Assembly (NCBI RefSeq): GCF_002741035.1
Contig: NZ_CP016808.1
Location: 3,954,501 to 4,018,500, forward strand
Direction of reading: 5' to 3'
Origin: Paenibacillus sp. BIHB 4019
GTDB lineage: Bacteria > Bacillota > Bacilli > Paenibacillales > Paenibacillaceae
Length of the DNA stretch: 64,000 bases
The position numbers and the translations under genes were made by a program. The notes below the pieces were generated by a model that did not search any database, had not been told where the DNA came from, and saw nothing but the letters and a program-made list of their open reading frames with translations. This document shows, in pieces, positions 33,840-43,831 of the stretch. The stretch's first letter is position 1, and each line of letters begins with the position of its first letter.

Positions 33840-34721
33840 TTGGACAAAGTGCTTTCTAACAAAAAAATAATTGCTTTATACGTGCTGCCGTCTCTGTTAT
33901 TAATATTAGCTATTGTATACATTCCGATTGTTTTAACCGCTTATTATGGCTTGAACAAATGGAATGGCATTGGGGCGATGACCTTTGTAGGGTTGGATAA
34001 TTACCTCGCGTTGTTTAAGGATGCAACTTTCTGGAACAGCGCGTGGCATTCTCTGCTGCTTGCCGTTTTCTCGGGAATAAGCCTTCTGCTCTACCTTATA
34101 GTAGCAATGGTGTTAGCCGCGCGAATTAACGGAGCTAATCTATTTCGCAAAATCTATCTCATCCCTATGCTTCTATCATCGGTAGCGATTGCGCAGCTCT
34201 GGCTCAGAATCTATCATCCAACTAACGGCGTGCTGAACAGCATGCTGGAATCACTTGGTTTTGCCAATCCTCCCGCATGGCTCGCTGAGCCATCGCTCGT
34301 ATTGTATGCCTTATTTATTCCGATTTTGTGGCAGTATGCGGGTTTTTATATTTTGATTTATTATGCGGCTCTAAAAAACATCCCGGCGTCACTTGAGGAA
34401 GCAGCCAAAATTGACGGAGCGAATGCCCTGCAAATTGCTTGGATGATTAAGCTGCCGCTTGTGATGGAAGTAATTAAAGTAACGATTGTACTGGCTGTTG
34501 TGGGTTCATTGAAATATTTTGATTTAATCTTTGTTATGACAGATGGCGGTCCCAATGGGGCAAGCGAAGTTATGGCCTCGTACATGTATCATGAAGCGTT
34601 TCGAGCCTACGATTTTGGATATGGCAGCGCAATCGGCTTTTTTCTGCTCGTTATTTGTTTGGCTGTCACTTGGGTCATTCGCAAATTAACGGCCTCAAAG
34701 GATACGATCCAATACTCGTAA
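33840..34721 (+). CDS. Sugar ABC transporter permease (MalF type)
   Basis: A 293-residue membrane protein with six transmembrane helices and the EAA loop (PASLEEAAKIDGANALQIAWMIKLPLV) that contacts the ATPase. The TTG at 33840 is nine bases after AAAGGAG; an upstream in-frame ATG at 33765 would give a hydrophilic extension unlike the family. It lies between its SBP and the second permease. Confidence 0.92.
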   Translation: MDKVLSNKKIIALYVLPSLLLILAIVYIPIVLTAYYGLNKWNGIGAMTFVGLDNYLALFKDATFWNSAWHSLLLAVFSGISLLLYLIVAMVLAARINGANLFRKIYLIPMLLSSVAIAQLWLRIYHPTNGVLNSMLESLGFANPPAWLAEPSLVLYALFIPILWQYAGFYILIYYAALKNIPASLEEAAKIDGANALQIAWMIKLPLVMEVIKVTIVLAVVGSLKYFDLIFVMTDGGPNGASEVMASYMYHEAFRAYDFGYGSAIGFFLLVICLAVTWVIRKLTASKDTIQYS

Positions 34722-34734
34722 GGAGGAAGACTTC

Positions 34735-35616
34735 ATGGTTACTAGAAATATAAAAATCCGGAATGAGCTGCCGGAATTAAAACCGGGGATCGGCATCAAG
34801 CTGGGGTATAGCGTTCTATATGCCGTTTTGATTGTGGTAGCCGCGCTGCAGCTATTTCCTCTTGTCTGGCTGTTGTTTTTCTCTCTTAAAAACAATCAGG
34901 AGGTATTCAATCTCCCGCCCTTGTCCCTGCCGATGAAGCCTCGATGGGAGAACTATGAGAAGGTTTGGAGCGCCGGGAACATTGATGTTTATTTTTTCAA
35001 CAGCGTCTGGATCACCATTTCAGCTACGGTTATTACTGTGATGCTGGGCAGTTTAGTCACTTATGCCGTCACAAGAATGAAGTGGAAGGGCAGCTCGCTA
35101 GTCCTGGGCCTATTCATGGTGGCCATGATGATTCCGGTTCATTCCACGCTAATTCCGCTGTTCAGCCTGTTTAATAAAGCGGGGCTGACGGACCATCCCC
35201 TGTCTCTGATTTTATCTTATGTTGCTTTTAACATGCCGATAACGATCATGATTTTGCTGGGGTTCTACTATGCGCTGCCGCGCGAGGTGGAGGAAGCCGC
35301 TATCATTGACGGCTGCTCGGTCAACCGGATGTTCTTCCGGATTATTTTCCCGATGACAAGCTCCGTGCTTGCTACAACGGCGATCATCAACATGATTTAT
35401 AACTGGAATGAATTTATTTTTGTTAACACGTTTATTAGCTCTGATTCTTATAAAACGTTGACTGTCGGCGTGCAAAATTTTATCGGTCAGTATACGACGG
35501 ATTGGGGGGCCATTGGAGCCACTCTCATGATTAGCATTCTTCCGATTTTGATTACGTTTCTGTTCCTTAGCAATCGTATTGTTGAAGGGATTGCGGCAGG
35601 TTCGGTTAAAGGGTAA
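34735..35616 (+). CDS. Sugar ABC transporter permease (MalG type)
   Basis: A 293-residue membrane protein with six helices and the EAA loop LPREVEEAAIIDGCSVNRMFFRIIFPM. It forms a heterodimer with the preceding permease. AAGGAGGAAGACTTC precedes the ATG. The operon ends with the terminator at 35634. Confidence 0.92.
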   Translation: MVTRNIKIRNELPELKPGIGIKLGYSVLYAVLIVVAALQLFPLVWLLFFSLKNNQEVFNLPPLSLPMKPRWENYEKVWSAGNIDVYFFNSVWITISATVITVMLGSLVTYAVTRMKWKGSSLVLGLFMVAMMIPVHSTLIPLFSLFNKAGLTDHPLSLILSYVAFNMPITIMILLGFYYALPREVEEAAIIDGCSVNRMFFRIIFPMTSSVLATTAIINMIYNWNEFIFVNTFISSDSYKTLTVGVQNFIGQYTTDWGAIGATLMISILPILITFLFLSNRIVEGIAAGSVKG

Positions 35617-35633
35617 GCGATTAATTAATTATT

Positions 35634-35664
35634 AGACCTAACTTTTCATGTAGGTCTTTTTTTG
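35634..35664 (+). terminator. Intrinsic terminator of the sugar ABC operon
   Basis: AGACCTA (35634-35640) pairs with TAGGTCT (35651-35657), followed by seven Ts. Confidence 0.85.
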
Positions 35665-35760
35665 TTTTTTAAATATTGTAAAAGGGGATGTATTATTTTT
35701 TTGGTAATCTCCATTTTGTCCATTGCTTTAAAAAGGGGGCTGCGATAAACTGGGAATGTT

Positions 35761-35779
35761 GATAATTATAATCATTATC
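35761..35779. promoter_or_regulatory. Fur box upstream of the ABC exporter
   Basis: GATAATTATAATCATTATC matches the Fur consensus at 18 of 19 positions, 57 bases before the exporter start codon. A TATAAT lies inside it (35767-35772). Confidence 0.87.
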
Positions 35780-35835
35780 AGCGTTGGATTATTTTTCAAT
35801 TAGTCTTGCCATTATGATAGAAGAGGAATGATGAC

Positions 35836-37551
35836 ATGCTTCGCCGTTTTTTTGAATATTACCGACCTTATAAAGGGTTGTTCATACTGGACTTCTCCTG
35901 CGCGGTTTTTGCAGCCTTGCTGGAGCTGGTGTTTCCGCTTGCCTTGAACCGGGTCGTAGATGATTTGCTGCCTTCGGGCAATTGGAAATGGATTTTATGG
36001 GCCTGTGTAGGCTTGATTGGCATTTATATTGTAAGTGCGTTTCTCCATTATGTGGTGACGTATTGGGGGCATAAGCTGGGCATTCAGATTGAGTCGGATA
36101 TGCGCAGCAGGCTGTTTAACCACATTCAGAAGCTATCATTCCGTTTCTTCGACAATAATAAGACGGGGCATCTTGTCTCTCGTATGACGAATGACCTGAT
36201 GGATATCGGGGAAATTGCCCACCACGGGCCGGAGGATATGTTTATTGCAGTTATGACGCTGTTTGGCGCATTCGGGCTCATGCTGACCATTAACTGGAAG
36301 CTGGCGGTGCTGACCTTTATTATTATTCCGCTGATGGTCTACCTGTCGCTGTATTTCAGCCGCAAAATGTCCAAGGCGTTCCGTCGGATGTTTTCCGATA
36401 TTGCCGACTATAATGCCCGCGTTGAAAATACAGTAAGCGGCATTCGCGTCGTTCAAGCTTTCTCCAACGAGAAGCATGAAGTGAATCAATTTGAAGTGAA
36501 CAATGGCCGTTTTCTGCAAACGAAGCTGGTCGCTTACCGCGTTATGGCTTGGAACTCATCGATCAGCTACATACTGATGAAATTCGTTTCCTTGTTTGTA
36601 CTCGCTTGCGGTACATGGTTCGTTATTCAAGGTCAAATGACGTTCGGGGAATTTATGGCATTTGTCCTGCTTTCGAATGTGTTTCTAGGCCCAATTGAAA
36701 AAATCAACTCGGTTATTGAGACGTATCCGAAGGGAATTGCCGGCTTCAAGCGTTATTTGGAGCTGCTCGAGACGGAGCCGGACATTGAGGATGCGCCGGA
36801 TGCGAAGCCGATTAGCCGCCTGGAAGGAGAAATCACATTCCGCGATGTTTCCTTCGGTTATGAGGAAGGCAAATCGATTTTGAATCATATTGATTTGACT
36901 GTGAAAACAGGAGAGACGGTAGCTCTTGTTGGACCATCGGGAGCCGGCAAAACGACGATATGCAGCCTGCTGCCGCGCTTCTATGAGGTGACGGGCGGGG
37001 CGATTGAGATTGATGGCCTCGATATTCGGAAAATTAAGCTCGATTCGCTGCGCGGCCAAATCGGTATCGTCCAGCAGGATGTGTTCTTGTTTGATGGCAC
37101 GATTCGTGAAAATATCGCTTACGGCAAGCTGAATGCCACTGAGGACGAAATTTGGGAGGCGGCTCGCAGAGCGCAGCTGGAGGAGCTTATTCTTTCGCAG
37201 GGCCAAGGCCTTGATACGCTTATCGGCGAACGCGGCGTCAAATTGTCTGGCGGACAGAAGCAGCGTCTTTCCATTGCCCGCATGTTCCTGAAAAATCCGC
37301 CGATCCTTATTCTTGATGAAGCGACCTCGGCGCTTGATACGGCTACGGAAGCAGCGATTCAGCAGGCGCTGGCTGAGCTGTCCAAAGGGCGCACGACGCT
37401 CGTTATTGCGCATCGCCTGGCGACGATCAAGAACGCTGACCGCATCGTGGTCGTTACGGAGGAAGGCATTAAAGAGCAGGGCAGCCATGATGAGCTGCTG
37501 GCCATTAAAGGTGTATATAACCGCCTGCATAAAGCGCAGTTTGGCGCTTAG
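35836..37551 (+). CDS. ABC exporter, fused membrane and ATPase domains (YwjA-like), Fur-boxed
   Basis: A 571-residue half-transporter. Six transmembrane helices (about 15-310) with the exporter coupling-helix region (SFRFFDNNKTGHLVSRMTNDL) precede an ATPase with Walker A GPSGAGKTT, Q-loop VQQDVFLFDG, signature LSGGQKQR, Walker B ILILDEATSALD and H-loop AHR. All are intact, so an active homodimer is expected. A Fur box is upstream. B. subtilis ywjA is a member of the Fur regulon with this architecture, so the gene probably acts under iron limitation; export of a siderophore or another metabolite is inferred, not shown. A bidirectional terminator follows. Confidence 0.88.
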   Translation: MLRRFFEYYRPYKGLFILDFSCAVFAALLELVFPLALNRVVDDLLPSGNWKWILWACVGLIGIYIVSAFLHYVVTYWGHKLGIQIESDMRSRLFNHIQKLSFRFFDNNKTGHLVSRMTNDLMDIGEIAHHGPEDMFIAVMTLFGAFGLMLTINWKLAVLTFIIIPLMVYLSLYFSRKMSKAFRRMFSDIADYNARVENTVSGIRVVQAFSNEKHEVNQFEVNNGRFLQTKLVAYRVMAWNSSISYILMKFVSLFVLACGTWFVIQGQMTFGEFMAFVLLSNVFLGPIEKINSVIETYPKGIAGFKRYLELLETEPDIEDAPDAKPISRLEGEITFRDVSFGYEEGKSILNHIDLTVKTGETVALVGPSGAGKTTICSLLPRFYEVTGGAIEIDGLDIRKIKLDSLRGQIGIVQQDVFLFDGTIRENIAYGKLNATEDEIWEAARRAQLEELILSQGQGLDTLIGERGVKLSGGQKQRLSIARMFLKNPPILILDEATSALDTATEAAIQQALAELSKGRTTLVIAHRLATIKNADRIVVVTEEGIKEQGSHDELLAIKGVYNRLHKAQFGA

Positions 37552-37628
37552 CAGAGGCTGCTAGATATTAACTAGACAATACAAACTGGACACTACTAAC
37601 TAGACACTAACAGCGTAAGTGGATGGAA

Positions 37629-37671
37629 AAAAGGCTCAGCATGAGGGAATTAATCTCATGCTGAGCCTTTT
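37629..37671. terminator. Bidirectional intrinsic terminator
   Basis: A 17-bp perfect stem AAAAGGCTCAGCATGAG / CTCATGCTGAGCCTTTT with A- and T-rich ends, between the exporter and the convergent SBP pseudogene. Confidence 0.88.
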
Positions 37672-37729
37672 GCAATTCATATCAAGGTTGACAAACCGCA
37701 GCTTGTGATTATGGCTGAGGCAGCAGGAA

Positions 37730-38538
37730 TTATTTTTTCCTAATGGCTGGCAGTTGATCAAGCAGACGCTCCATTGTAATCGGGTCTGAGAAATTCCATT
37801 TCGTCGGCATGTAGATGACTTGACCATTTTTCACTGCGGGAATGGACTTCCAAATCGCGCTTTGTGCATAGGATTCGGAAGCAGCGCGCGCTGCATCGTC
37901 CTCATCCGTCAGGACGAACAGCCAGTCGCCGGCAAAATCAGGCAGCAGCTCATTCGATATGTTGGCGAATCGTTCATTTGCGTCAATCAGGTTCTTCTGT
38001 ATTTCTGGGGCTGGCGTATAGCCAAGCGTATGGTACAGCGTAGCCGCGAAGCTTTTATCGCCCATGACATAGAAGTCTTTGCCAAGCAAAAGGAAGACAG
38101 ATGCGCTTTCTCCCGTTTGGACGTTAAGCTTGGCCACAACCTCTTTAACTTTTGCCTCATAGGAAGCAATCCACTCCTCAGCCTCCTGCTGCTTGCCTAC
38201 AATATCGCCAAGCATGCGGAGGCGCTCTCTTTAATAATGCCCAGTGCTGCGCCAATAGGCGTTACGCCGAGTGCCAGCATGTCGCCAACATCGCTCCCTG
38301 TATAAATAATGCGCTTCGCTTCTGCCGGAATTTCAACCGTATGGCCCTTCGAGTCCGTGTACGTGCGTGTTTGCGGCGCAGCATCAGTGGCTGCTTCTGC
38401 ACTTGGCTGAGCGGATGCCGCGGAGCTTGCCGCAGGGCTTTCGGCAATAGAGTTATTTGCTCCACATGCGGACAAGAGCATTCCCATCATTAGAGCAAAA
38501 CTTGCCGCAGTCGTGATAACATTTCTAGTTGATTTCAA
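37730..38538 (-). pseudogene. Iron-siderophore ABC substrate-binding lipoprotein, broken by internal deletion and frameshift
   Basis: The 5' part (38538-38197, TTG start) encodes a lipoprotein signal with lipobox LLSAC, a linker and the first FecB/FhuD domain segment, RTYTDSKGHTVEIPAEAKRIIYTGSDVGDMLALGVTPIGAALGII, then runs out of frame to a TAG. The 3' part, in another frame from about 38230, continues RERLRMLGDIVGKQQEAEEW to the normal C terminus ending at 37730. An intact family member has roughly 75-85 more residues between these parts (including the segment that normally closes the first lobe), so DNA has been lost as well as the frame. A Fur box lies upstream. The gene should not yield a working binding protein. 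Confidence 0.85.
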
Positions 38539-38567
38539 TTTGGTAGCCCCATTTTATTTTAACTTTA

Positions 38568-38586
38568 GAAAATGAGAATCATTATC
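38568..38586. promoter_or_regulatory. Fur box upstream of the broken siderophore-binding gene
   Basis: GAAAATGAGAATCATTATC matches the Fur consensus at 17 of 19 positions, 30 bases upstream of the pseudogene start. The rightward monooxygenase operon begins 250 bases away and is less likely to be its target. Confidence 0.8.
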
Positions 38587-38834
38587 GAATACAACTTATC
38601 ATAAGGGAGGCTGCAAATACGTTCAATGGACAAACAGCAATAAATGCTTGGGACAAAATCAAGCGCCGCTTCCTCTTAATAAGGGATCATCGATTTTTTT
38701 AATGCCAAAATAGAAAAGCTCTATTGGCTTTTATTCGGCAATCGATGGTAAACTCGTTTCAATCATTATTAAATACGACAAAACCACTAGGAATAATAAA
38801 ATTAAAAGCAGGCAACCAACAGGAGGGAACAATC

Positions 38835-40172
38835 TTGACAACAACTAAAAAGAGACAATTGAAGCTAGGCGCCATTTTGCACGGAGTAGGCGGCAACATT
38901 GCCGGATGGAGACACCCGGACGCACAGCCTGATGCCAGTGTTAATTTTGAATTTTACAAGCAGCAGGCACAGAAGGCGGAAGCTGGCAAGTTTGATTTTG
39001 TGTTTATTGCCGATGGCTTATATATTAATGAAAAATCAATTCCCCATTTTCTAAACCGTTTTGAACCATTGACCGTTTTATCTGCGCTTGGCGCCGTCAC
39101 ATCGAAAATTGGTCTAGTCGGCACGCTCTCTACTTCCTATAGCGAGCCTTTCACCGTAGCGAGACAATTTGGCTCGCTTGATCATATTAGCGGCGGCCGT
39201 GCAGGCTGGAACATTGTGACTTCGCCGCTTGAAGGCTCGGCAAAAAACTTCGGCAAGACCGAGCATCCCGACCATCCGACCCGTTACCGGATTGCGAATG
39301 AATATTTGGACGTGACCCGGGGGCTGTGGGATTCGTGGGAGGATGACGCGTTTGTTCGCGATAAAGAAAGCGGCCAGTTTTTTGACCCGGAGAAGCTGCA
39401 CACCTTGAACCATAAAGGCGAGTTTTTCTCGGTACAGGGACCGCTGAACATTTCGAGATCGAAGCAGGGCCATCCGGTTATTTTTCAAGCAGGCTCGTCG
39501 GAGGATGGCAAAAACTTCGCTTCCAAAGTAGCGGATGCGGTATTTGCCCATTTTGAATCCATCGGGCAGGGCAAGCAGTTTTATGATGATGTAAAGGGCC
39601 GTGCGGCTGCGCATGGACGCTCGTCGGACGAGATTGCGATTTTGCCAGGCATTGCGCCAATCATTGGCGATACGGATGAAGAGGCGGAACGCAAATATCA
39701 GGAGCTGGCGCAGCTTGTCAATATTGAGAAGGCGCTCGATTATTTGGGACGTTATTTCGAGCACCATGACTTCTCGCAATATCCGCTAGATGAGCCGTTC
39801 CCTGAGCTGGGCGGCATTGGTCAAAACAGCTTCCGCAGCACGACGGACCGCATTAAGCGGCAAGCGAAGGAAGGCGGCTTGACGCTTCGCCAAGTGGCGC
39901 TTCAAGAAACGACGCCGCGGCCGACGTTCATTGGCACTCCCGTTAAAGTGGCGGATCAAATCCAGCAATGGTTTGAGCAGGGCGCGGTAGACGGCTTTAT
40001 TGTTGGAGCATCTATCCCGACGGGTCTGACGGAGTTCATTGACCAGGTTGTGCCGATTTTGCAGGAGCGCGGCCTGTTCCGCGAGGAATATGAGCATGAC
40101 ACGCTGCGCGGACATCTCGGCGTGCCTGTGCCGGAAAACCGTTATGCCAAAACCAAGGTGACGACCGTTTAG
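38835..40172 (+). CDS. LLM-class flavin monooxygenase, NtaA/SnaA/DszA family (CmoJ/YtnJ-like)
   Basis: A 445-residue FMNH2-dependent monooxygenase. Characteristic segments are [61 protein letters not shown] and [15 protein letters not shown]. The match to B. subtilis YtnJ/CmoJ, which acts in S-(2-succino)cysteine breakdown, is strong along the whole length as I recall that sequence. It should oxygenate carbon next to sulfur and release a thiol. The TTG at 38835 is seven bases after AGGAGGG; an upstream ATG at 38724 has no ribosome site. It leads a tightly spaced operon with an ABC importer and a glutaredoxin. A separate flavin reductase must supply FMNH2. Confidence 0.87.
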   Translation: MTTTKKRQLKLGAILHGVGGNIAGWRHPDAQPDASVNFEFYKQQAQKAEAGKFDFVFIADGLYINEKSIPHFLNRFEPLTVLSALGAVTSKIGLVGTLSTSYSEPFTVARQFGSLDHISGGRAGWNIVTSPLEGSAKNFGKTEHPDHPTRYRIANEYLDVTRGLWDSWEDDAFVRDKESGQFFDPEKLHTLNHKGEFFSVQGPLNISRSKQGHPVIFQAGSSEDGKNFASKVADAVFAHFESIGQGKQFYDDVKGRAAAHGRSSDEIAILPGIAPIIGDTDEEAERKYQELAQLVNIEKALDYLGRYFEHHDFSQYPLDEPFPELGGIGQNSFRSTTDRIKRQAKEGGLTLRQVALQETTPRPTFIGTPVKVADQIQQWFEQGAVDGFIVGASIPTGLTEFIDQVVPILQERGLFREEYEHDTLRGHLGVPVPENRYAKTKVTTV

Positions 40173-40186
40173 GGAGGATGAGAGAT

Positions 40187-41869
40187 ATGAGCACAGCATT
40201 AAATAAACGAGTCATTTGGATGAAAATGGCAAGCATGGCGTTAGCGGTTACTCTCGTGCTGGCAGGATGCAGCGGGGGGACGGGCAAAAACAGCGCGGCG
40301 GCTGGCGGAAGCGGTACTGGCGAGGCGCCAGCCGCTTCGGCGGAGCAGAGCAGCACGCCTGCTCCAGGCGGAGAACTGAGCTATGCCCTTGCGACCTCTC
40401 CCGATCAGCTTGATCCGCATCGCAGCGGCCTTGCCGTTGCGGTCAGGGTCATTCGTACGCTTTACGACACGTTGGTCGTCCAGCTTCCAGGCGGAGAGAT
40501 CAAGCCTTGGCTGGCAACGGAATGGTCGGTGTCGGAGGATGGCAAAGCATACACGTTCAAGCTTCGCCAGGATGTAAAGTTTCAGGACGGCACACCTTTC
40601 AACGCTGAAGCGGTGAAATATAGTTTTGACCGGATCATTGATCCGGAGACGAAAGCTGCGAATGCATTAGCACTCGTTAGGCCCTATGAATCCTCGGAGG
40701 TCATTGACGAGTATACGGTCAAATTGAACCTATCCGAGCCGTCGCAGGCGTTCTTGGGCAATGTAAGCCAAGCGCTGCTCAGCATCGTGTCGCCGACGGC
40801 GGCGAAGAAGGACGGCGATCAATTCACCAAGCATCCCGTCGGAACAGGGCCCTTCAAGTTTGTGAAATGGGATGAAAATTCGGAAATCGTCGTAGAGAAA
40901 AACCCCGATTACAACTGGGCGCCAGAAACGGTCAGCCAGCAGGGCGCGCCGAATTTGGATAAAATCATTTTCAAAATTGTGCCTGAGGAGGCTACGCGGA
41001 TTGGAAGCGTACAAAGCGGGCAAGTGCTTGCCGCTGAGACGGTACCCCCGCAAAATATTCTCTCCTTAAAAAATGATGCGAACAGCCAGCTATATCAAGC
41101 CAACACCGTTGGCCTGCCTTATACGCTGTTCATTAATCATAGCAAGGCGCCATGGAATGAACTGAAGGCTCGGCAGGCGCTGCAGCTTGGCATCAATGTC
41201 GAGGCAATTGTCAAAACGCTGTATCTCGGAACTTATGAACAGGCGTGGTCGCCGCTGTCACCGGGCATTTTCGGCTATGACGCTTCGCTGGAAGGCGGCG
41301 TAAAGCCGGATATCGAGAAAGCGAAGCAGCTGCTTGACGAGCTGGGCTGGAAAGCAGGGGCCGATGGCATCAGGGAAAAGGACGGCAAGAAGCTGACGCT
41401 CCATTATGTCGATGGCTCGCCAAACCGCGAGAAGCGCAATGATATCGCCGCTATTGTGCAGCAGCAGCTTAAGCCGCTGGGCATTCAGGTAGATGTGGAA
41501 ATTACGAAGGATGTCGCAACCGTCGTTTATGGGAACAATAACTATGACCTATATGGCAACAGCCAAGTGAATTCTGATCCTAACGCGCTTTATTCCATCT
41601 ATCACACAACAGCGCCGGGGTCCCGTCAAAACTTGCCGAATTTAGCCGATCCTGAGCTCGATAAACTGCTTGAGGCTGGCGCAATCGAGAAGGACCAGAC
41701 GAAACGTGAAGCAATCTATAAGGAAGCACAGCAGCTTATTATTAATAAGGCCGTCATTATTCCGATTTATGTGTTCCCTTATACAGTAGCCGCCTCGAAA
41801 AAGGTGCAAGGATTAGCTTTTGACTCGCTGGGCTATCCGATCTTTAATGATGTGTATATAACCAAGTAA
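40187..41869 (+). CDS. Peptide/nickel-type ABC substrate-binding lipoprotein (SBP family 5)
   Basis: A 560-residue lipoprotein. The signal peptide ends LVLAGC; a Ser/Ala-rich linker follows, then the family-5 domain: GGELSYALATSPDQLDPH, YTFKLRQDVKFQDGTPFNAEAVKYSFDRI, and HPVGTGPFKFVKWD. It belongs to the oligopeptide, dipeptide or nickel uptake systems. ATG 40187 is nine bases after GGGAGG; the ATG at 40178 abuts the ribosome site. The gene begins 14 bases after the monooxygenase, so its ligand is likely the monooxygenase substrate or a precursor, such as an S-modified glutathione or peptide. Confidence 0.9.
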   Translation: MSTALNKRVIWMKMASMALAVTLVLAGCSGGTGKNSAAAGGSGTGEAPAASAEQSSTPAPGGELSYALATSPDQLDPHRSGLAVAVRVIRTLYDTLVVQLPGGEIKPWLATEWSVSEDGKAYTFKLRQDVKFQDGTPFNAEAVKYSFDRIIDPETKAANALALVRPYESSEVIDEYTVKLNLSEPSQAFLGNVSQALLSIVSPTAAKKDGDQFTKHPVGTGPFKFVKWDENSEIVVEKNPDYNWAPETVSQQGAPNLDKIIFKIVPEEATRIGSVQSGQVLAAETVPPQNILSLKNDANSQLYQANTVGLPYTLFINHSKAPWNELKARQALQLGINVEAIVKTLYLGTYEQAWSPLSPGIFGYDASLEGGVKPDIEKAKQLLDELGWKAGADGIREKDGKKLTLHYVDGSPNREKRNDIAAIVQQQLKPLGIQVDVEITKDVATVVYGNNNYDLYGNSQVNSDPNALYSIYHTTAPGSRQNLPNLADPELDKLLEAGAIEKDQTKREAIYKEAQQLIINKAVIIPIYVFPYTVAASKKVQGLAFDSLGYPIFNDVYITK

Positions 41870-41917
41870 TCATATCGCAATTTTATAATAAAAGTAGGAA
41901 AGGAGCGGAGATGCAGC

Positions 41918-42844
41918 ATGTTAAAAGCGGTAAGCGTTCGGCTTTATACGTCCTTGCTGGTGCTGGTCGGCACGATGGTGCTCGTCTTTTGTATCGTCAA
42001 TGTGCTGCCCGGCGACCCTGCGCTCCTTATTCTTGATCCGTCTTCGGCCACACCGGAGATGATTGCTAACCTGCGGGAGCAGCTTGGGCTAAACCAGCCG
42101 TTCTATGAGCGGTTTGGCGAATATTTTCTGCATGTGCTCCAGGGCGATTTTGGAAAATCAATCGTAAATTCGGAGCCGGTACTGCCGAAGATCGTCGAGC
42201 ACTTTCCCGCCACGCTTGCTTTGACGGCGTTAAGCTCGCTTCTTGCGGTCATCATCGGCGTCACGCTAGGCGTGCTGTCGGCCATTCATCGCAATCGCTG
42301 GATTGACATCGTCGCGCGAATCGTTGGTTTATTCGGCATTTCGATGCCGACATTTTGGTCGGGCATTTTACTTATTCTTATTTTTTCGGTGCAGCTGGGC
42401 TGGTTTCCGGCTATGGGCTCGGATGGCTTCAGCACGCTGGTGCTCCCCGCCATTACGCTGGGCTTCGTTGGTTCAGGCTTTATCGTGCGGATGGTTCGCA
42501 ATAGCATGCTTGAAGTCATAAATGAGCCGTTTATCGTCACGCTGCGGGCGAAGGGGCTGCCAGGGCGCTTCATCATGTATAAACATGCGCTGCGAAATGC
42601 GCTAATTCCGGCATTGACGATGGTTGGCGTTATTATTGGCGATTTGATGGCCGGAACGGTCGTTATTGAAACGGTGTTCTCGCGCCAAGGCATTGGGCGA
42701 ATTATTGCCGATGCGATTATGGCAAAGGATTTGCCAGTCGTGCAGGGCGTTATTTTTTTCTCGGCGATCGTGTATATTGTTGTGAATTTGCTTGTGGACA
42801 TTTCCTATACGTTGATCGATCCGCGCGTAAGGCGTACCCAGTAG
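41918..42844 (+). CDS. Dipeptide/oligopeptide-type ABC permease (DppB type)
   Basis: A 308-residue membrane protein starting KAVSVRLYTSLLVLVGTMVLVFCIVNVLPGDPA, the normal DppB N terminus, with six transmembrane helices and the permease loop RAKGLPGRFIMYKHALRNALIPALT. The ribosome site is AGGAAAGGAGCGGAG. It pairs with the next gene. Confidence 0.92.
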   Translation: MLKAVSVRLYTSLLVLVGTMVLVFCIVNVLPGDPALLILDPSSATPEMIANLREQLGLNQPFYERFGEYFLHVLQGDFGKSIVNSEPVLPKIVEHFPATLALTALSSLLAVIIGVTLGVLSAIHRNRWIDIVARIVGLFGISMPTFWSGILLILIFSVQLGWFPAMGSDGFSTLVLPAITLGFVGSGFIVRMVRNSMLEVINEPFIVTLRAKGLPGRFIMYKHALRNALIPALTMVGVIIGDLMAGTVVIETVFSRQGIGRIIADAIMAKDLPVVQGVIFFSAIVYIVVNLLVDISYTLIDPRVRRTQ

Positions 42845-42872
42845 CGCAGGTAGAAAGGGGCAAAAGATTCAT

Positions 42873-43769
42873 ATGAAGCAAGCCGTCATTGGCAAACAGA
42901 TATGGCAAGAGAGCAGGGCAGAAGGTGCTGCGAAAACCCGCAAATTAATAAGGCTGGCGCCTGCGGACCTGCTGATTTATGCCGCAGCGCTTATCGTATT
43001 GTTTATTATCAGCTGTGCTTTATTTCCGAGCTTGATTGCTCCCTATTCGCCTACGTTGATGGATACGGATCAAATCATGCAACCGCCAAGCCTTCAGCAT
43101 GTGTTCGGGACCGACTATTTTGGACGTGACGTATTCAGCGTTGTCGTGCATGGCAGCCGGGATTCCTTGCTGATCGGTTTCGTATCGGTGCTTGTCGGCT
43201 GTGTGACGGGCGGAGCGATTGGAGCGATAGCGGGATACATTGGCGGCGTAGTCGATGCTGTATTTATGCGGATGATCGACGTGCTGATGACGATTCCGGG
43301 CGTGCTGCTGGCGCTTGCGATTGCAGCGGCGCTGGGGCCAAGCCTGATGAATGTCGTGCTGGCTGTTGCGGCGGCATCGATACCCGGTTACGCGCGTGTG
43401 ATGCGCGGGCAAATCATGAGCATTAAAGGCCGGCCCTTCATTACCGCCTCCCGCTCAATTGGAACGTCCAGCCTATCGATCTTTGTAAGGCATGTGCTGC
43501 CGAATTCTTTATCGCCGATGTTTGTCATGGCGGCAATCGGCATTGGCACGGCGATTTTGACCGGAGCAGGCCTTAACTTTCTAGGACTTGGCACGATAAA
43601 AGAAATTCCAGACTGGGGGGCGCTGCTCTCTCAGGGCCGCGGCTATTTGACCGTAGCTTGGTGGATTTGCACCTTCCCGGGCCTTGCCATCACGCTGTTT
43701 GTTCTCTCCATTAACATATTGGGTGACAAGGTTCGCGATCAATTAGATCCAAAGCAAAGCAGAGCATAA
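42873..43769 (+). CDS. Dipeptide/oligopeptide-type ABC permease (DppC type)
   Basis: A 298-residue membrane protein. HVFGTDYFGRDVFSVVVHGSRDSL is the DppC hallmark, and the coupling loop is ASRSIGTSSLSIFVRHVLPNSLSPM. Six helices are predicted. It lies 28 bases after the DppB-type gene and completes the channel. Confidence 0.92.
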   Translation: MKQAVIGKQIWQESRAEGAAKTRKLIRLAPADLLIYAAALIVLFIISCALFPSLIAPYSPTLMDTDQIMQPPSLQHVFGTDYFGRDVFSVVVHGSRDSLLIGFVSVLVGCVTGGAIGAIAGYIGGVVDAVFMRMIDVLMTIPGVLLALAIAAALGPSLMNVVLAVAAASIPGYARVMRGQIMSIKGRPFITASRSIGTSSLSIFVRHVLPNSLSPMFVMAAIGIGTAILTGAGLNFLGLGTIKEIPDWGALLSQGRGYLTVAWWICTFPGLAITLFVLSINILGDKVRDQLDPKQSRA

Positions 43770-43831
43770 GACAGGATGAGACAGCAGAGACGCCGGGCTT
43801 GATAGAAGGAAGGCGGAAGGAGGCAGCGTAA

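Noticed and set aside
36685..37530. A 281-codon open frame on the minus strand
   Set aside because: It is antisense to the intact ATPase domain of the ABC exporter and resembles nothing.
38197..38538. Reading the two siderophore-binding pieces as two separate genes or as a programmed frameshift
   Set aside because: The halves belong to one family but lack about 80 residues between them, so a shift alone could not restore the protein; there is no slippery sequence at the junction.
38587..38834. An S-box or T-box riboswitch before the CmoJ-like operon
   Set aside because: I looked because of the sulfur theme, but the conserved SAM-riboswitch and T-box sequences are absent. Only a small hairpin near 38704-38728 is visible.
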